Of a stretch of 64,000 nucleotides of DNA, positions 35,140 to 44,289 are shown in pieces; position 1 is the first letter of the stretch; each line of letters begins with the position of its first letter. The notes under the pieces are model-generated. The model did no database searches, was not told where the DNA came from, and worked only from the letters and a program-made list of their open reading frames with translations. The position numbers and the translations under genes were made by a program. Source of the DNA: Mycobacterium sp. PSTR-4-N (GTDB lineage Bacteria > Actinomycetota > Actinomycetes > Mycobacteriales > Mycobacteriaceae); NCBI RefSeq assembly GCF_022348085.1, contig NZ_JAKRFN010000003.1:248001-312000 (forward strand), written 5' to 3'.

Positions 35140-36225
35140 CTAGCCCAGTTGCTGGCTCTGCTCGTCGGCAGGCGCACCGACTTCGGCGAGTTTGGTCGGG
35201 CTGGAGGTGACCTCGTCGATGACGGTGTGGATGAACCGCATCTTGTCCAACACCGGAGCCGGGAGCACGAACGGATACAGGTCGTCCTTGCCCATCGACC
35301 GGTTGACCATGTTCAGCGCCCACGCCAGCGGGAGCCACATCTCGATCATCGTGTCGAATCCGCTGGGGCCCAACGCCCTCCGGTCGAAGGTGGCCGCCGC
35401 CGGCGCCATTCCGAACGCCGCGGCGGTGTCCAGCGTGTCGCGGATGTGCAGGTAGTGGGCGAAGGTCTCGGCCCAGTCCTCGGCCGGGTGCATGGTGGCA
35501 TAGGACGACACGTAGTCGGCCTCCCAGCCCGCCGGAGCACCCTCGCTGTAGTGGCGGTCCAGCGCCTCCTGGTAGTCGGCCTCGGGATCGCCGAACAGCT
35601 CGTGATACCGCTGCAGATACTCCTGTGAGGTGCCGATCAGCCGGTACTGGTAGTAGTGACCGATCTCGTGGCGGAAATGCCCGAGCAAGGTGCGGTACGG
35701 CTCGTCCATCGAGATCCGCAGCTGTTCGCGGTGCACATCGTCGCCCTCGGCCAGATCGAGGGTGATGATCCCGTTGTCATGACCGGTGAACACCTTCTCG
35801 AACTGACTCGACAGCAGATCGAAGGCCAGGCCGAACTGGGGGTCCATGTCGCGTCCGACGATCGGCAGCTTCAGCTCGTGCAACTCGACGATCAGGCGGC
35901 GCTTGGCTTTCTCGGCCGCGGCGAACGCCGCCAGCGCGATCGTGTCGGCGTCGTTGGGCCGGGTGCGGGTCAGTGCGCAGGACACGCACAGCTTCGCGAT
36001 CGGCCCCTTCTCGACGAGCCAGTTGCACTCGGCGAGGTGCATGTTCACGCACAGCTGGAATCGGGTCTCGTCGACCGCGCCTGCGTGTTCGCTCTCCGCC
36101 GGAGGGGCGATGACCAACAGAGCCATGTCATCGAGTGAAAAGCCCAGTGCGCTCCCACAATTGAGGCACACCGAGTTCTCGAACGCCAACCGCTGACCGC
36201 AGTTGGGGCAGGTGAAATCACGCAT
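35140..36225 (-). CDS. Zinc-ribbon metallopeptidase (zincin-like, Rv2568c type)
   Basis: A 361-residue protein with an N-terminal zinc ribbon (C6, C9, C20 and C23 in CPNCG...CLNCG), a second pair C80/C83 (LCVSC) and a gluzincin-like core with H186-E-I-G-H190 in GHFRHEIGHYYQY. Further conserved segments are the Glu/Asp-rich YHELFGDPEADYQEALDRHY and SSYATMHPAEDWAETFAHYLHI, the likely third ligand region. No signal peptide is present, so it is cytoplasmic. The ATG at 36225 lies 8 bp inside the transglutaminase gene; it is the last gene of the operon and probably processes a peptide or protein made by the upstream enzymes. Confidence 0.88.
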   Translation of the reverse strand: MRDFTCPNCGQRLAFENSVCLNCGSALGFSLDDMALLVIAPPAESEHAGAVDETRFQLCVNMHLAECNWLVEKGPIAKLCVSCALTRTRPNDADTIALAAFAAAEKAKRRLIVELHELKLPIVGRDMDPQFGLAFDLLSSQFEKVFTGHDNGIITLDLAEGDDVHREQLRISMDEPYRTLLGHFRHEIGHYYQYRLIGTSQEYLQRYHELFGDPEADYQEALDRHYSEGAPAGWEADYVSSYATMHPAEDWAETFAHYLHIRDTLDTAAAFGMAPAAATFDRRALGPSGFDTMIEMWLPLAWALNMVNRSMGKDDLYPFVLPAPVLDKMRFIHTVIDEVTSSPTKLAEVGAPADEQSQQLG

Positions 36226-37153
36226 CGAGCGATTCTCCCTCATAGGGTGCGACGTCCACCGAGACGTCGATGGTGCTGCTCTCGGAGTCCGTGTAGATGA
36301 TGCCGCGCAGTGGGGGCACGTCCGCGTAATCGCGACCGAAACCCACGGTGACATAGCGTTCGTCGATCATTTGATCGTTGGTGGGATCCATTCCCAGCCA
36401 CACGTTCTGCGGCGTCCACACCGACGCCCAGGCGTGCGTCGCGTCAATCCCGACCATTCGTTCCTTTCCCGGCGGCGGATCGGTGGCCAGGTAGCCCGAT
36501 ACGTAACTCGCTGCCAGTCCGTTGGCGCGCAGGCACGCGATCGCGAGCCTGGCGAAGTCCTGACATACCCCTTCCCGCGCCGCCAAAACCTCGCTCACCT
36601 GGGTGGAAACGGTGGTCGACCCGGATCGGTAGGTGAAATCGGAGTAGATGCGTGATGTGAGGTCGCTCAGCACGTCGATCAGCGGCCGACCCGGGGTGAA
36701 CACCGGCGCCGCGTACTCACGCAGCTCGTCGGTGATCTCCGGGGGCGTCAGGTCCAGGGTGAACTCGCTCGCCAACGCCCCCTCGGGGCCGACCGGGCGG
36801 GCGATCTCCCACGGCGCGCGGGCCGACGGCCCCTGGTAGACGTCCGGCGGCGGCGGCGCCACCTCGACGACCGAGCGGCTGGTGACGGAGAGGCGGTGGT
36901 GGGGCCGGGTGACGTGGAAGTACGTGCTCACGTTGCCCCAGCCGTCGCGGCTGGTGGAACTGTCGGCCGCCTCGGGGTCGAGGAGCAGTTCGTGGGACAG
37001 ACACCGCTGCCGTGCCGAATCGCGCGGGGTGAGGAACCCGCGACCGTAGGAGCTGGTGACGACGTCCGAATAGGTGTAGACGGTGCGGTGGGTGATCGCG
37101 TACCGACGCTCACTCGCTGCCTTTGATTCGCTCGCATGCTCGCTCAGTGTCAT
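36218..37153 (-). CDS. Transglutaminase-like cysteine protease (Rv2569c type)
   Basis: A 311-residue protein with the Bact_transglu_N beta-domain (residues 17-130; THRTVYTYSDVVTSSYGRGFL) and a transglutaminase core with the full catalytic triad: Cys197 in REGVCQDFARL, His240 in ATHAWASVW and Asp256 in LGMDPTND. Such bacterial proteins usually act as peptidases or amidases rather than crosslinkers. The ATG at 37153 overlaps the ATP-grasp stop (ATGA). One of two transglutaminase-type genes in this operon. Confidence 0.92.
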   Translation of the reverse strand: MTLSEHASESKAASERRYAITHRTVYTYSDVVTSSYGRGFLTPRDSARQRCLSHELLLDPEAADSSTSRDGWGNVSTYFHVTRPHHRLSVTSRSVVEVAPPPPDVYQGPSARAPWEIARPVGPEGALASEFTLDLTPPEITDELREYAAPVFTPGRPLIDVLSDLTSRIYSDFTYRSGSTTVSTQVSEVLAAREGVCQDFARLAIACLRANGLAASYVSGYLATDPPPGKERMVGIDATHAWASVWTPQNVWLGMDPTNDQMIDERYVTVGFGRDYADVPPLRGIIYTDSESSTIDVSVDVAPYEGESLDA

Positions 37154-39783
37154 GCCGGCACCACCCGGCGCTCGTACCGGCCCCACAACGGCTGCATGTC
37201 ACCCGGCAGCGCCAGATGCGTCGTGGTGATGACATCGGACAGATCCCGCAGTCCGGTGTGTAACGCGGTGAGCAGGTCCTCGAGCTCCTCGCGGCTGCCG
37301 TCGGCGGCGACATCGTCGAGATCGTCCGGCTCGACTCGGCGCAACCGCCTGGCGATCTCGTCGACCAACCGCTCCGGCCGCGACGACCCCGAGGAGCCGG
37401 GCAGCGACTTCAGGTGCGCCCGCAACCGGTTGAGTTGGAACACAAGCGATCTCGGGTTCTCGTCGTCGAACAGCACCAGTTCGGCCACGCCGGCGACGCT
37501 GATCGTGCCGGGGTTGCGGCGGCGATAGATCACCAGCGACTCGCACACGGCCAACGTCGACTCGATGACGGTCTGCTCGGCCTCGGGGGGACGCGCGGTG
37601 GTCAGGGTGGCCCGCAGCAGCGCGGTGAGCACCTGCGCCCGCTCGATGCGCTTGCCGATGTCGAGCATCGTCCAGCCGATGTCGTGCACCATCGATTCGG
37701 CGATCACCCCCGACAGCGCCAGCAGCCCGGCCAGAGCGACGGTGTTGGTCGACGTCAGGAACGCCTCTCCCTCGCTGTGGGATTCCGGTGGGTTGTCGCC
37801 GGCCTGCAGCAGCGTGCGTTCAAGTGTAGAGAGCAGCATCCACGTGTCGTTGGACATCTGGTCGCGCACCGCGCGGGCCGCCAGCCCCAGTCTCTCGACC
37901 GACTGCGCGAGCGACCCGGGTCGGTGCCGGTCGGCGGTCAGCGACCACAGCGTGGTCGGCGCGGTGGCCACCATCTCGTGTCGATCTGCAGCGCCGATAT
38001 CGGTGCCGGTGATGTCCCCCAGAGCGGACAGCAGCACCGGCACGCACTGGCTGCCGTCCATCGCCTGCCGGCGGCGGAACTCGTGATAGCGCTCGCGGGT
38101 CACGGTCAGCAGACGCGCCGTGTGCTCGGCACGTTCGGCGTAGCGACCGATCCAGAACAGGTCCGACAGCACGCGCGGGGAGCTGATCTCGTGTGTGGGA
38201 CTGGCGGTGGCGGGGGTCGGCAACGACTCCTCCGACGGCGGCACCACCACGGTCTCGGGGCTCACCCGCGCCGGAGTACGCACCCAGACGTCCTTTGCGG
38301 CAACGCTGTTCAGATCGTAGGCGGCAGATCCGGCCGCCAGCAGATAGCCGAGGCCACCGATCATCGGCGCATACCCGCCCCGCTGGGACACCGTGAAGAG
38401 CCGCATCCCGACCTGCGAGAGCGACAACCCGCCAGGAAGGTAATCAGCTGGGGCGCTGGAGAACTCGGGGAGTTCCTGGCCCATCCACTGCCATGGCGAG
38501 GCCGCGATCCGCGCCCCGAGTGCGTCGCGCGCCGCCGTCGACAGTTCGGGCCCGACGATCGGCTCGCCACCTCCGACCGGCCGGATCAGCAGCGAGGACA
38601 GATGACTCAGCAGATGAGACCGCTCGACGTCGATGCCGCCCCAGTACATCGGCGCACTCGGCAGCAGCGGGGTCTCGCCGAGCAGCGCTTCGGCCAGTGC
38701 GGGCAGAAAGCGCATGACGCCCGGGCTTTCGAGGACACCACTGCCGAGCGTGTTGACCACCGTCACCGCGCCCCGACGCAGCACCTCCACCAGACCCACC
38801 ACCCCCAACCGGGAATCCGCGCGCAGGTCCAGCGGGTCGGCGTACGCGGCATCGACCCGGCGCAGCACCACATCGACGCGCTTGAGCGTGCCCATCGAGC
38901 GCATCCACAGCTTGCCCTCACGCACCACCAGGTCGGCGCTTTCCACCAGCGGCACGCCGAGCACGCCGGCCAGGTACGCCTGATCGAACGCGGTCTCCGA
39001 CCGGATGCCGGGGCTGAGCACCACCACGGTGGGCTCCTCGGCCGCGTCGGGGGCCGCGTCGACCAGCGCCAGCCGCAGCGCCTGCGCCCAGGGGGACGCC
39101 GGCCTCGGGGCGATCTGCTCGTAGAGGTCCGGGATCGCGTGCGCGATGACTCGACGATCGGCCAGGGCGTATCCCGCCCCCGACGGGGCCTGCGTCCAGT
39201 CCGCGTTGACGACGAACTCGCCGGAGCCGGCGCGACTGATGTCGCAGCCGTGCAGGAACAGCTGATGTCGCCCTGGAATCGTAATGCCATGCGCGGCACG
39301 GACGTAGCCCTGATGAGCGAACACCAGTTGTGGCGGCAGCACTCCGCCGCTGAGCACGCGCCGCTCGCCGTACAGGTCCGTGAGCACGGCGTCGAGTAGG
39401 CGGGACCGCTGGACCAGACCGGCCTCGAGCCGGTTCCAGTCGGCGGCCGAGACGATCAGCGGCAGGGCGTCCAGTTGCCAGGGGCCCGGTACCGCCGACT
39501 CGTCCTCGGTCCGGATGTAGGTGATGCCGTCGTTGTCGACGAGATCGCGTACCACGGCGCGCAATCGGTCCAGCCCCGGCCTGCCGCGCTCGGTGACACT
39601 ATCCGCCAGCTCTTGCCAGTCAGCCCTGACTTGTCCTGCAGCGTCGAACAACTCGTCGTATCCGCCCGCCGGCGCAGCCACCGCGCTGCGCACGTCGAAC
39701 AGCGTCTGCTGGGCCCGCATGACCGCATAGGGCACCAGCGGATCGTCATGGCTGGGCGACTCCAGCCCGGTCGGTACGGCCAT
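37150..39783 (-). CDS. Circularly permuted ATP-grasp/alpha-E (DUF403) fusion protein
   Basis: An 877-residue fusion corresponding to Rv2567. Residues about 75-515 are a circularly permuted type 2 ATP-grasp ligase: YIRTEDESAVPGPWQLD, HGCDISRAGSGEFVVNADWTQAPSGAGYAL, VVLSPGIRSETAFDQAYLA, VLRRVDAAYADPLDLRADS and VVNTLGSGVLESP. Residues about 545-877 are the all-helical alpha-E domain (LSDLFWIGRYAERAEHTARLL). In many bacteria these are separate neighbouring genes. The family is predicted to form amide or peptide bonds by an ATP-dependent acyl-phosphate step; substrates are unknown. Start shares a base with the DUF2126 stop. Confidence 0.92.
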   Translation of the reverse strand: MAVPTGLESPSHDDPLVPYAVMRAQQTLFDVRSAVAAPAGGYDELFDAAGQVRADWQELADSVTERGRPGLDRLRAVVRDLVDNDGITYIRTEDESAVPGPWQLDALPLIVSAADWNRLEAGLVQRSRLLDAVLTDLYGERRVLSGGVLPPQLVFAHQGYVRAAHGITIPGRHQLFLHGCDISRAGSGEFVVNADWTQAPSGAGYALADRRVIAHAIPDLYEQIAPRPASPWAQALRLALVDAAPDAAEEPTVVVLSPGIRSETAFDQAYLAGVLGVPLVESADLVVREGKLWMRSMGTLKRVDVVLRRVDAAYADPLDLRADSRLGVVGLVEVLRRGAVTVVNTLGSGVLESPGVMRFLPALAEALLGETPLLPSAPMYWGGIDVERSHLLSHLSSLLIRPVGGGEPIVGPELSTAARDALGARIAASPWQWMGQELPEFSSAPADYLPGGLSLSQVGMRLFTVSQRGGYAPMIGGLGYLLAAGSAAYDLNSVAAKDVWVRTPARVSPETVVVPPSEESLPTPATASPTHEISSPRVLSDLFWIGRYAERAEHTARLLTVTRERYHEFRRRQAMDGSQCVPVLLSALGDITGTDIGAADRHEMVATAPTTLWSLTADRHRPGSLAQSVERLGLAARAVRDQMSNDTWMLLSTLERTLLQAGDNPPESHSEGEAFLTSTNTVALAGLLALSGVIAESMVHDIGWTMLDIGKRIERAQVLTALLRATLTTARPPEAEQTVIESTLAVCESLVIYRRRNPGTISVAGVAELVLFDDENPRSLVFQLNRLRAHLKSLPGSSGSSRPERLVDEIARRLRRVEPDDLDDVAADGSREELEDLLTALHTGLRDLSDVITTTHLALPGDMQPLWGRYERRVVPA

Positions 39784-42700
39784 CAGGACAGCACGGTACG
39801 CACTCGCCGCAGGTCGAGGATCCCCGGCGCGCCCACGTCGGTGGATTGGCGGGCCTGCTTCTCGCGCAGATCCTGCAGATCCACCTTGCCGGCCGTGAAA
39901 CCGGTGGCCTCGAAGCGGCGTCCGCGCCGGGACTCAGCCTCCACGGCGTTGACCGGTGGGGTGTCATAGGAGCGTCCACCGGGGTGGGACACGTGGTAGG
40001 TGCAGCCGCCGCGGGCCACACCGCTGGCGGTGTCCACCAGTTCGAAGCGCAGCGGCCCGTCCACGGTGATCGAGGGGTGCAGCGCACTCGGCGGCTGCCA
40101 CGCCCGGTACCGCACGCCGCCGACCTGGACGTCGGGATTGTCGGTGGCCAGCAACGGAATCGGGTGCCCGTTGACGGTGACCACGAAGCGCTGGCGGTCG
40201 GCGCCGATGAGCCGCACCTGCAGACGCTCCACCGAGGAATCGACGTAGCGTGCGGTGCCACCCGCAGTGGCCTCCTCCCCCAGCACGTTCCATGGTTCGA
40301 TGGCACCGCGCAGTTCGATCTCCACGCCGCCGAACACCGCGGTACCGATGCGGGGGAAGCGGAACTCCGTGAACGGATCCAGCCAGCTGGTGTCGAATTC
40401 GATGCCGTGACTGCGCAGATCCGCCGCGACCTCGGCGATGTCCTGGATCACGAAGTGCGGCAACAGGTAACGACCATGGAGATTGGCGCCGTGACGGATC
40501 AGCGACGCTCGCAGCGGCTTCTCCCAGAACCATGCGACGAGGGCGCGGACGAGCAGCGACTGCACCATCGCCATCTGCGGGTGCGGCGGCATCTCGAAGC
40601 CACGCAACTCGAGCAGGCCGAGCCGGCCGCGGGCGCTGTCGGGGCTGTAGAGCTTGTCGATGCAGAATTCCGCGCGATGGGTGTTGCCGGTGATGTCGGT
40701 GAGGAGGTGACGGAGGGCCCGGTCGATGATCCACCCGGGAGCGCTGTCGCCGTCGTCGTCGGAGTCGTCGTCGGAGTCCTCCACCGCGGACAACCGCGCG
40801 ATCTCGGCGAAGGCGATCTCGAGCTCGTAGAGCGATTCGGGGCGGCCCTCGTCCACCCGGGGCGCCTGCGAGGTGGCGCCGATGAAGCGCCCGGAGAACA
40901 GGTACGACAGCGCGGGATGGCGCTGCCAGTAGGTCAGCAGGGACACCAGCAGATCCGGCCGGCGCAGCAGCGGCGAGTCGGCCGGGGTGATGCCGCCGAG
41001 GGTGATGTGGTTGCCGCCGCCCGTGCCGCCGTGAGTGCCGTCGACATCGAACGACTCGGTCGACAACCGGGCCAGCCGCGCCTGGGCGTACAGGGTCTCG
41101 AGCTGCTCGCGTTGCTCGGCGAAGCTGGCCGTCGGCGCGACGTTGACCTCGATGACACCCGGGTCGGGGGTGATCGTCATGGACTGCAGCCGCGGATCCG
41201 CCGGGGGCCCGTACCCCTCGATCACCAGCGGGCAGGCAAGCGCCGCCGCGGCCGCCTCGATGCGTGCGACCAGATCCACGAAGTGCTCGAGTTCCTCTGT
41301 GGGCGGCAGGAACACATAGAGCAGCCCGTCGCGGATCTCGGCGACCAGGGCCGTCGTGGGCACCGCGTCGGCGTCGGTGACTTCCGCCGATTCCTCCTCG
41401 CCGAGGTCCAGCGGACCGACATCTCGAGTGGGGTCGGCGTCGGGGCGGTGTGGCGGCGGATGCCAGCTGATCGCGGCCAGCGGCAGTCGCAAGCCCGCAG
41501 GAGAATCACCGTCGATCAACACGATTCGCCCTCGTCGCAGCGTCCAGTCCGCACTCGCCCAGCCGGCGTCGTCGTCACGGCGGTGCAGCGGCAGGACGAA
41601 CGCGGCGGGTTCGGTGACCGGCTCGTCGAGCTTGGCCAGCAGCTGTGCGCGCGCCCACGCGCTGTCGGTGGCGAGGTCGTCGGACTCGGCGACCGGCTGC
41701 CCCGCGGGGCGGCGCACCGCCGCGGCGAGCCGGCTGAGCGGGTCCTCGTAGGCGGGCCGGACCTGGCTGCGCGGCAGTCCGAAGTCGTCGGCGATCGCGG
41801 CGAGCAACCGCTGCGGAGCGTCGGCCGCAGCGTCGGATGTCGTCGGCTGCTCCGACCACGGGTCGGCCAGCAGCGTCGGATCGCGCCACAGCGCCTCGCC
41901 GTCGGCACGCCACAGCAGCGCGATCTGCCAGCGCGGCAGGGGTTCTCCGGGATACCACTTGCCCTGGCTGCGCTGCACCAGACCCTGCGGCGCCCACACC
42001 GACATGAGTCGAGCCGCCAGATCCGAGGCCCGCTGCCGCTTGTGCGGCCCGTCGGCGTCGGTGGTCCACTCCGGATCGGTCTGGTTGTCGATGGACACGA
42101 ATGTCGGCTCCCCGCCGACCGTGAGCCGCACGTCGCCTGCGCTCAGTCGGTCGTCGACCCGGTGCCCCAACGCGTTGATGGCCGCCCACGCGGCCTCGGT
42201 GTAGGGCAGCGTGACGCGCGGATCCTCGTGTACCCGCGTGACGACGTTGCTGAATTCCAGCGTGGTCTCGCACGGCTCGGTGGCGCCGGTGATCGGGGCC
42301 GCCGATTCGGGATGAGGGGTGGCCGACAGCGGAATGTGCCCTTCGCCGGCGAACAGCCCGGAGGTGGGGTCGAGTCCGATCCAGCCGGCGCCGGGCACGT
42401 AGACCTCGGTCCAGGCGTGCAGGTCGGTGAAATCCGCCGCCGGACCGGACGGGCCGTCGAGTGCCTCGACGTCGGAGGTGAGCTGGACCAGATAACCGGA
42501 GACGAAGCGGGCCGCCAGTCCCATCTGCCGCAGGATCGACACCAGCAGCCAGGCGGAGTCGCGGCATGAGCCGATGCCGGTGCGCAGCGTCGTATCCGGG
42601 GTCTGCACGCCGGGTTCGAGCCGGACGCTGTAACCGACGTCGGCGTTGACGGCCCGGTTCAGCGCCACCAGGAAGTCGATGGTGCGCGTGCCGGGGGCGA

Positions 42701-43127
42701 CCGAGAAGTTGGCCACCCACGCCTCGGCCAGGTCCCCGGGTCCGGATCCGGGGTGCTCCTCGTCGACCGGCCGCAGGTAGGGCTTCAGATCCTCGGCCAG
42801 GGCAGGTGGATAGGTGAAGCCGATCTGTTCGGCGTAGTCCTCGATGAAGAAATCGAACGGGTTGATCACCTTGAGGTCGGCGATCAACCCGACGGTGATC
42901 GTCAGGCTGCGGGCGCGAGTGGGGAACACGAGCCGGGCCAGGAAATTGCCGAAAGCATCCTGCTGCCAGTTCACGAAGTGGTCGGCGGGCTCGACGGTCA
43001 GCGAGTACGCCTCGATCGGCGTGCGGGAGTGCGGAGCCGGTCGCAGCCGGACCACATGTGGGAACACTTCGACGAGCCGATCGAACGTGTAGCTCGTGCG
43101 GTGCTCGAGGGCAACCTTGATCCCCAT
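39783..43127 (-). CDS. Transglutaminase-DUF2126 protein (Rv2566 type)
   Basis: A 1114-residue two-part protein. Residues 1-290 hold the beta-domain and a transglutaminase core with Cys188 (GIGSCRDSAWLL), His237 (DLHAWTEVYVPG) and Asp253 (IGLDPTSG). Residues about 300-1114 are DUF2126, with FVSIDNQTDPEWTTDADGP, VIEVNVAPTASF, GGGNHITLGG and a C-terminal GGVEIELRGAIEPW region; an acidic run (EDSDDDSDDDGD) near 790 is a linker. DUF2126 has been compared to amidoligase-type enzymes in comparative genomics. First gene of the four-gene overlapping set; it starts 43 bp after the DUF389 stop. Confidence 0.93.
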   Translation of the reverse strand: MGIKVALEHRTSYTFDRLVEVFPHVVRLRPAPHSRTPIEAYSLTVEPADHFVNWQQDAFGNFLARLVFPTRARSLTITVGLIADLKVINPFDFFIEDYAEQIGFTYPPALAEDLKPYLRPVDEEHPGSGPGDLAEAWVANFSVAPGTRTIDFLVALNRAVNADVGYSVRLEPGVQTPDTTLRTGIGSCRDSAWLLVSILRQMGLAARFVSGYLVQLTSDVEALDGPSGPAADFTDLHAWTEVYVPGAGWIGLDPTSGLFAGEGHIPLSATPHPESAAPITGATEPCETTLEFSNVVTRVHEDPRVTLPYTEAAWAAINALGHRVDDRLSAGDVRLTVGGEPTFVSIDNQTDPEWTTDADGPHKRQRASDLAARLMSVWAPQGLVQRSQGKWYPGEPLPRWQIALLWRADGEALWRDPTLLADPWSEQPTTSDAAADAPQRLLAAIADDFGLPRSQVRPAYEDPLSRLAAAVRRPAGQPVAESDDLATDSAWARAQLLAKLDEPVTEPAAFVLPLHRRDDDAGWASADWTLRRGRIVLIDGDSPAGLRLPLAAISWHPPPHRPDADPTRDVGPLDLGEEESAEVTDADAVPTTALVAEIRDGLLYVFLPPTEELEHFVDLVARIEAAAAALACPLVIEGYGPPADPRLQSMTITPDPGVIEVNVAPTASFAEQREQLETLYAQARLARLSTESFDVDGTHGGTGGGNHITLGGITPADSPLLRRPDLLVSLLTYWQRHPALSYLFSGRFIGATSQAPRVDEGRPESLYELEIAFAEIARLSAVEDSDDDSDDDGDSAPGWIIDRALRHLLTDITGNTHRAEFCIDKLYSPDSARGRLGLLELRGFEMPPHPQMAMVQSLLVRALVAWFWEKPLRASLIRHGANLHGRYLLPHFVIQDIAEVAADLRSHGIEFDTSWLDPFTEFRFPRIGTAVFGGVEIELRGAIEPWNVLGEEATAGGTARYVDSSVERLQVRLIGADRQRFVVTVNGHPIPLLATDNPDVQVGGVRYRAWQPPSALHPSITVDGPLRFELVDTASGVARGGCTYHVSHPGGRSYDTPPVNAVEAESRRGRRFEATGFTAGKVDLQDLREKQARQSTDVGAPGILDLRRVRTVLS

Positions 43128-43170
43128 AGCGCTAGATCCCACCACACCGCCTGCAGCGCCGCAGGTTGCG

Positions 43171-44103
43171 TCAGGTCTGCGCGCGGCGCGGGATGAGGTT
43201 GGTCCGCGGGCGCAGCACCAGCACCGACACGCACGCGATCACGATGCCGATGAGGTTGACCGCGAGCTGGGCGGCCGAGCGGGCCGCCATGCCCCAGTCG
43301 CCCAGCACACCGGCGACTGCGGTGAACCCCGCGGCGGGCACCGTCGTGACCGAGATGAACACGCCGACCAGGGCCGCCGATTTGGCCGACACCAGCGACA
43401 GCATGCCCGCCGCGCCGGCCAGCAGCGCCACCACGAACGAGACCGGTCCGACCTGGAAGATGAAGTCGACGTTGTCCAGGTCGCGCATCGAATCCAGATC
43501 CACCCAGCCCGCGGCGTGGGCGGCCATCGTCAGCAGAGCGGTGACGCCCATCGCGATCGGGAACCCCGCCAGCAGCGCGATCACCGCACGTCGGGCGAGA
43601 TCGGCTCGTCGCTGCACGATCGCCACCGACACCGCCGCCAGCGGCCCGAACTCCGGCCCCAGCACCATCGCGCCGACCACCGTCACCATCGAGTCGGTGA
43701 TCGCACCCACGGCGGCCAGCAGACACGCGAGGGTGAGGAAGAGCACGAAGGTCAGCGAGAGCGTGGACTCCTCGCGCGTGCGGCCGATGAGTTCGTCCCA
43801 CACCACCGCGTCGGCCGGGTCACCGTCGGCGTCGTCCTCGGCCTCGTGCGCGCGGGTGGACAGCACCGTGTCGAGAACGGTGAGCAGGATCGCGCCCCGA
43901 TGCTGGGCGTCGAGATCTTTGAGGGACTTGATGACGTCATTGGCGCATTCGCGGGCGATCACCGCGGTGATCTCGTCTCCGCCGGCCGGCTCCACGGCGG
44001 CGCCGGCGTGGATGAGGATGTGCGCCACCCCGACCTGGCGACGCAGTACCGACACCACATCCTCACGCATGTCCGCGGGCACGATCACGCGCAAGTCCAG
44101 CAC
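43171..44103 (-). CDS. DUF389 family membrane protein
   Basis: A 310-residue protein with a soluble N-terminal domain (about 1-110) that resembles a regulatory ACT-like fold, followed by about six membrane helices from 113 on. The DUF389 signature VGAMVLGPEFGPLAAVSVAIVQRR near 146 is followed by GVFISVTTVPAAGFTAVAGVLGDW. Function unknown; homologues are annotated TIGR00341-type hydrophobic proteins. The GTG at 44103 faces the DeoR promoter region. It may be co-transcribed with the DUF2126 operon (43 bp gap). Confidence 0.88.
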   Translation of the reverse strand: MLDLRVIVPADMREDVVSVLRRQVGVAHILIHAGAAVEPAGGDEITAVIARECANDVIKSLKDLDAQHRGAILLTVLDTVLSTRAHEAEDDADGDPADAVVWDELIGRTREESTLSLTFVLFLTLACLLAAVGAITDSMVTVVGAMVLGPEFGPLAAVSVAIVQRRADLARRAVIALLAGFPIAMGVTALLTMAAHAAGWVDLDSMRDLDNVDFIFQVGPVSFVVALLAGAAGMLSLVSAKSAALVGVFISVTTVPAAGFTAVAGVLGDWGMAARSAAQLAVNLIGIVIACVSVLVLRPRTNLIPRRAQT

Positions 44104-44149
44104 CGGCGCTAGTTAACAGGCCCGAAGCCACCGCCGGATCGGGTTGAAA

Positions 44150-44168
44150 ACATTTCGGCCCGAAATGT
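44150..44168. promoter_or_regulatory. Perfect 19 bp palindrome (ACATTTCGGCCCGAAATGT)
   Basis: Nine-base arms ACATTTCGG and CCGAAATGT around a central C. It lies between divergent DUF389 and deoR, about 22 bp upstream of the -10 candidate at 44190, overlapping the -35 position. A regulator-binding site is likely; which protein binds is unknown. Confidence 0.7.
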
Positions 44169-44189
44169 GGCGAGTACACAGCAGGCTGT

Positions 44190-44195
44190 TATAGA
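44190..44195 (+). promoter_or_regulatory. Candidate -10 (TATAGA) for the catabolic operon
   Basis: TATAGA preceded by TGT (extended -10-like) in the 186 bp gap upstream of the DeoR gene. Transcription would start near 44202, giving a leader of about 88 nt to the GTG at 44290. No strong -35 is visible; the 19 bp palindrome occupies that region. Confidence 0.5.
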
Positions 44196-44247
44196 TTCAC
44201 ACCCCAAGTCAGCGTCTCACCACGAAACGCCCCCGAACGGGAGGGAT

Positions 44248-44268
44248 TTCTGTGAAATTTGAACAGAA
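44248..44268 (+). promoter_or_regulatory. Inverted repeat TTCTGT-N9-ACAGAA in the deoR leader
   Basis: Six-base perfect arms 9 bp apart, downstream of the predicted transcription start and 21 bp before the GTG. It is a plausible DeoR-family operator for autoregulation by road-block or promoter occlusion. Confidence 0.5.
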
Positions 44269-44289
44269 GTTCGTGAGCGGGGCGTCGTC

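Noticed and set aside
40738..40775. GTC-rich tandem triplet repeat
   Set aside because: It encodes the Asp/Glu/Ser-rich linker inside the DUF2126 protein and needs no separate explanation.
39846..42569. 907-codon plus-strand frame antisense to the DUF2126 gene
   Set aside because: Shadow frame; Arg/Gly/Gln-rich with no motif, while the minus strand holds a full catalytic triad.
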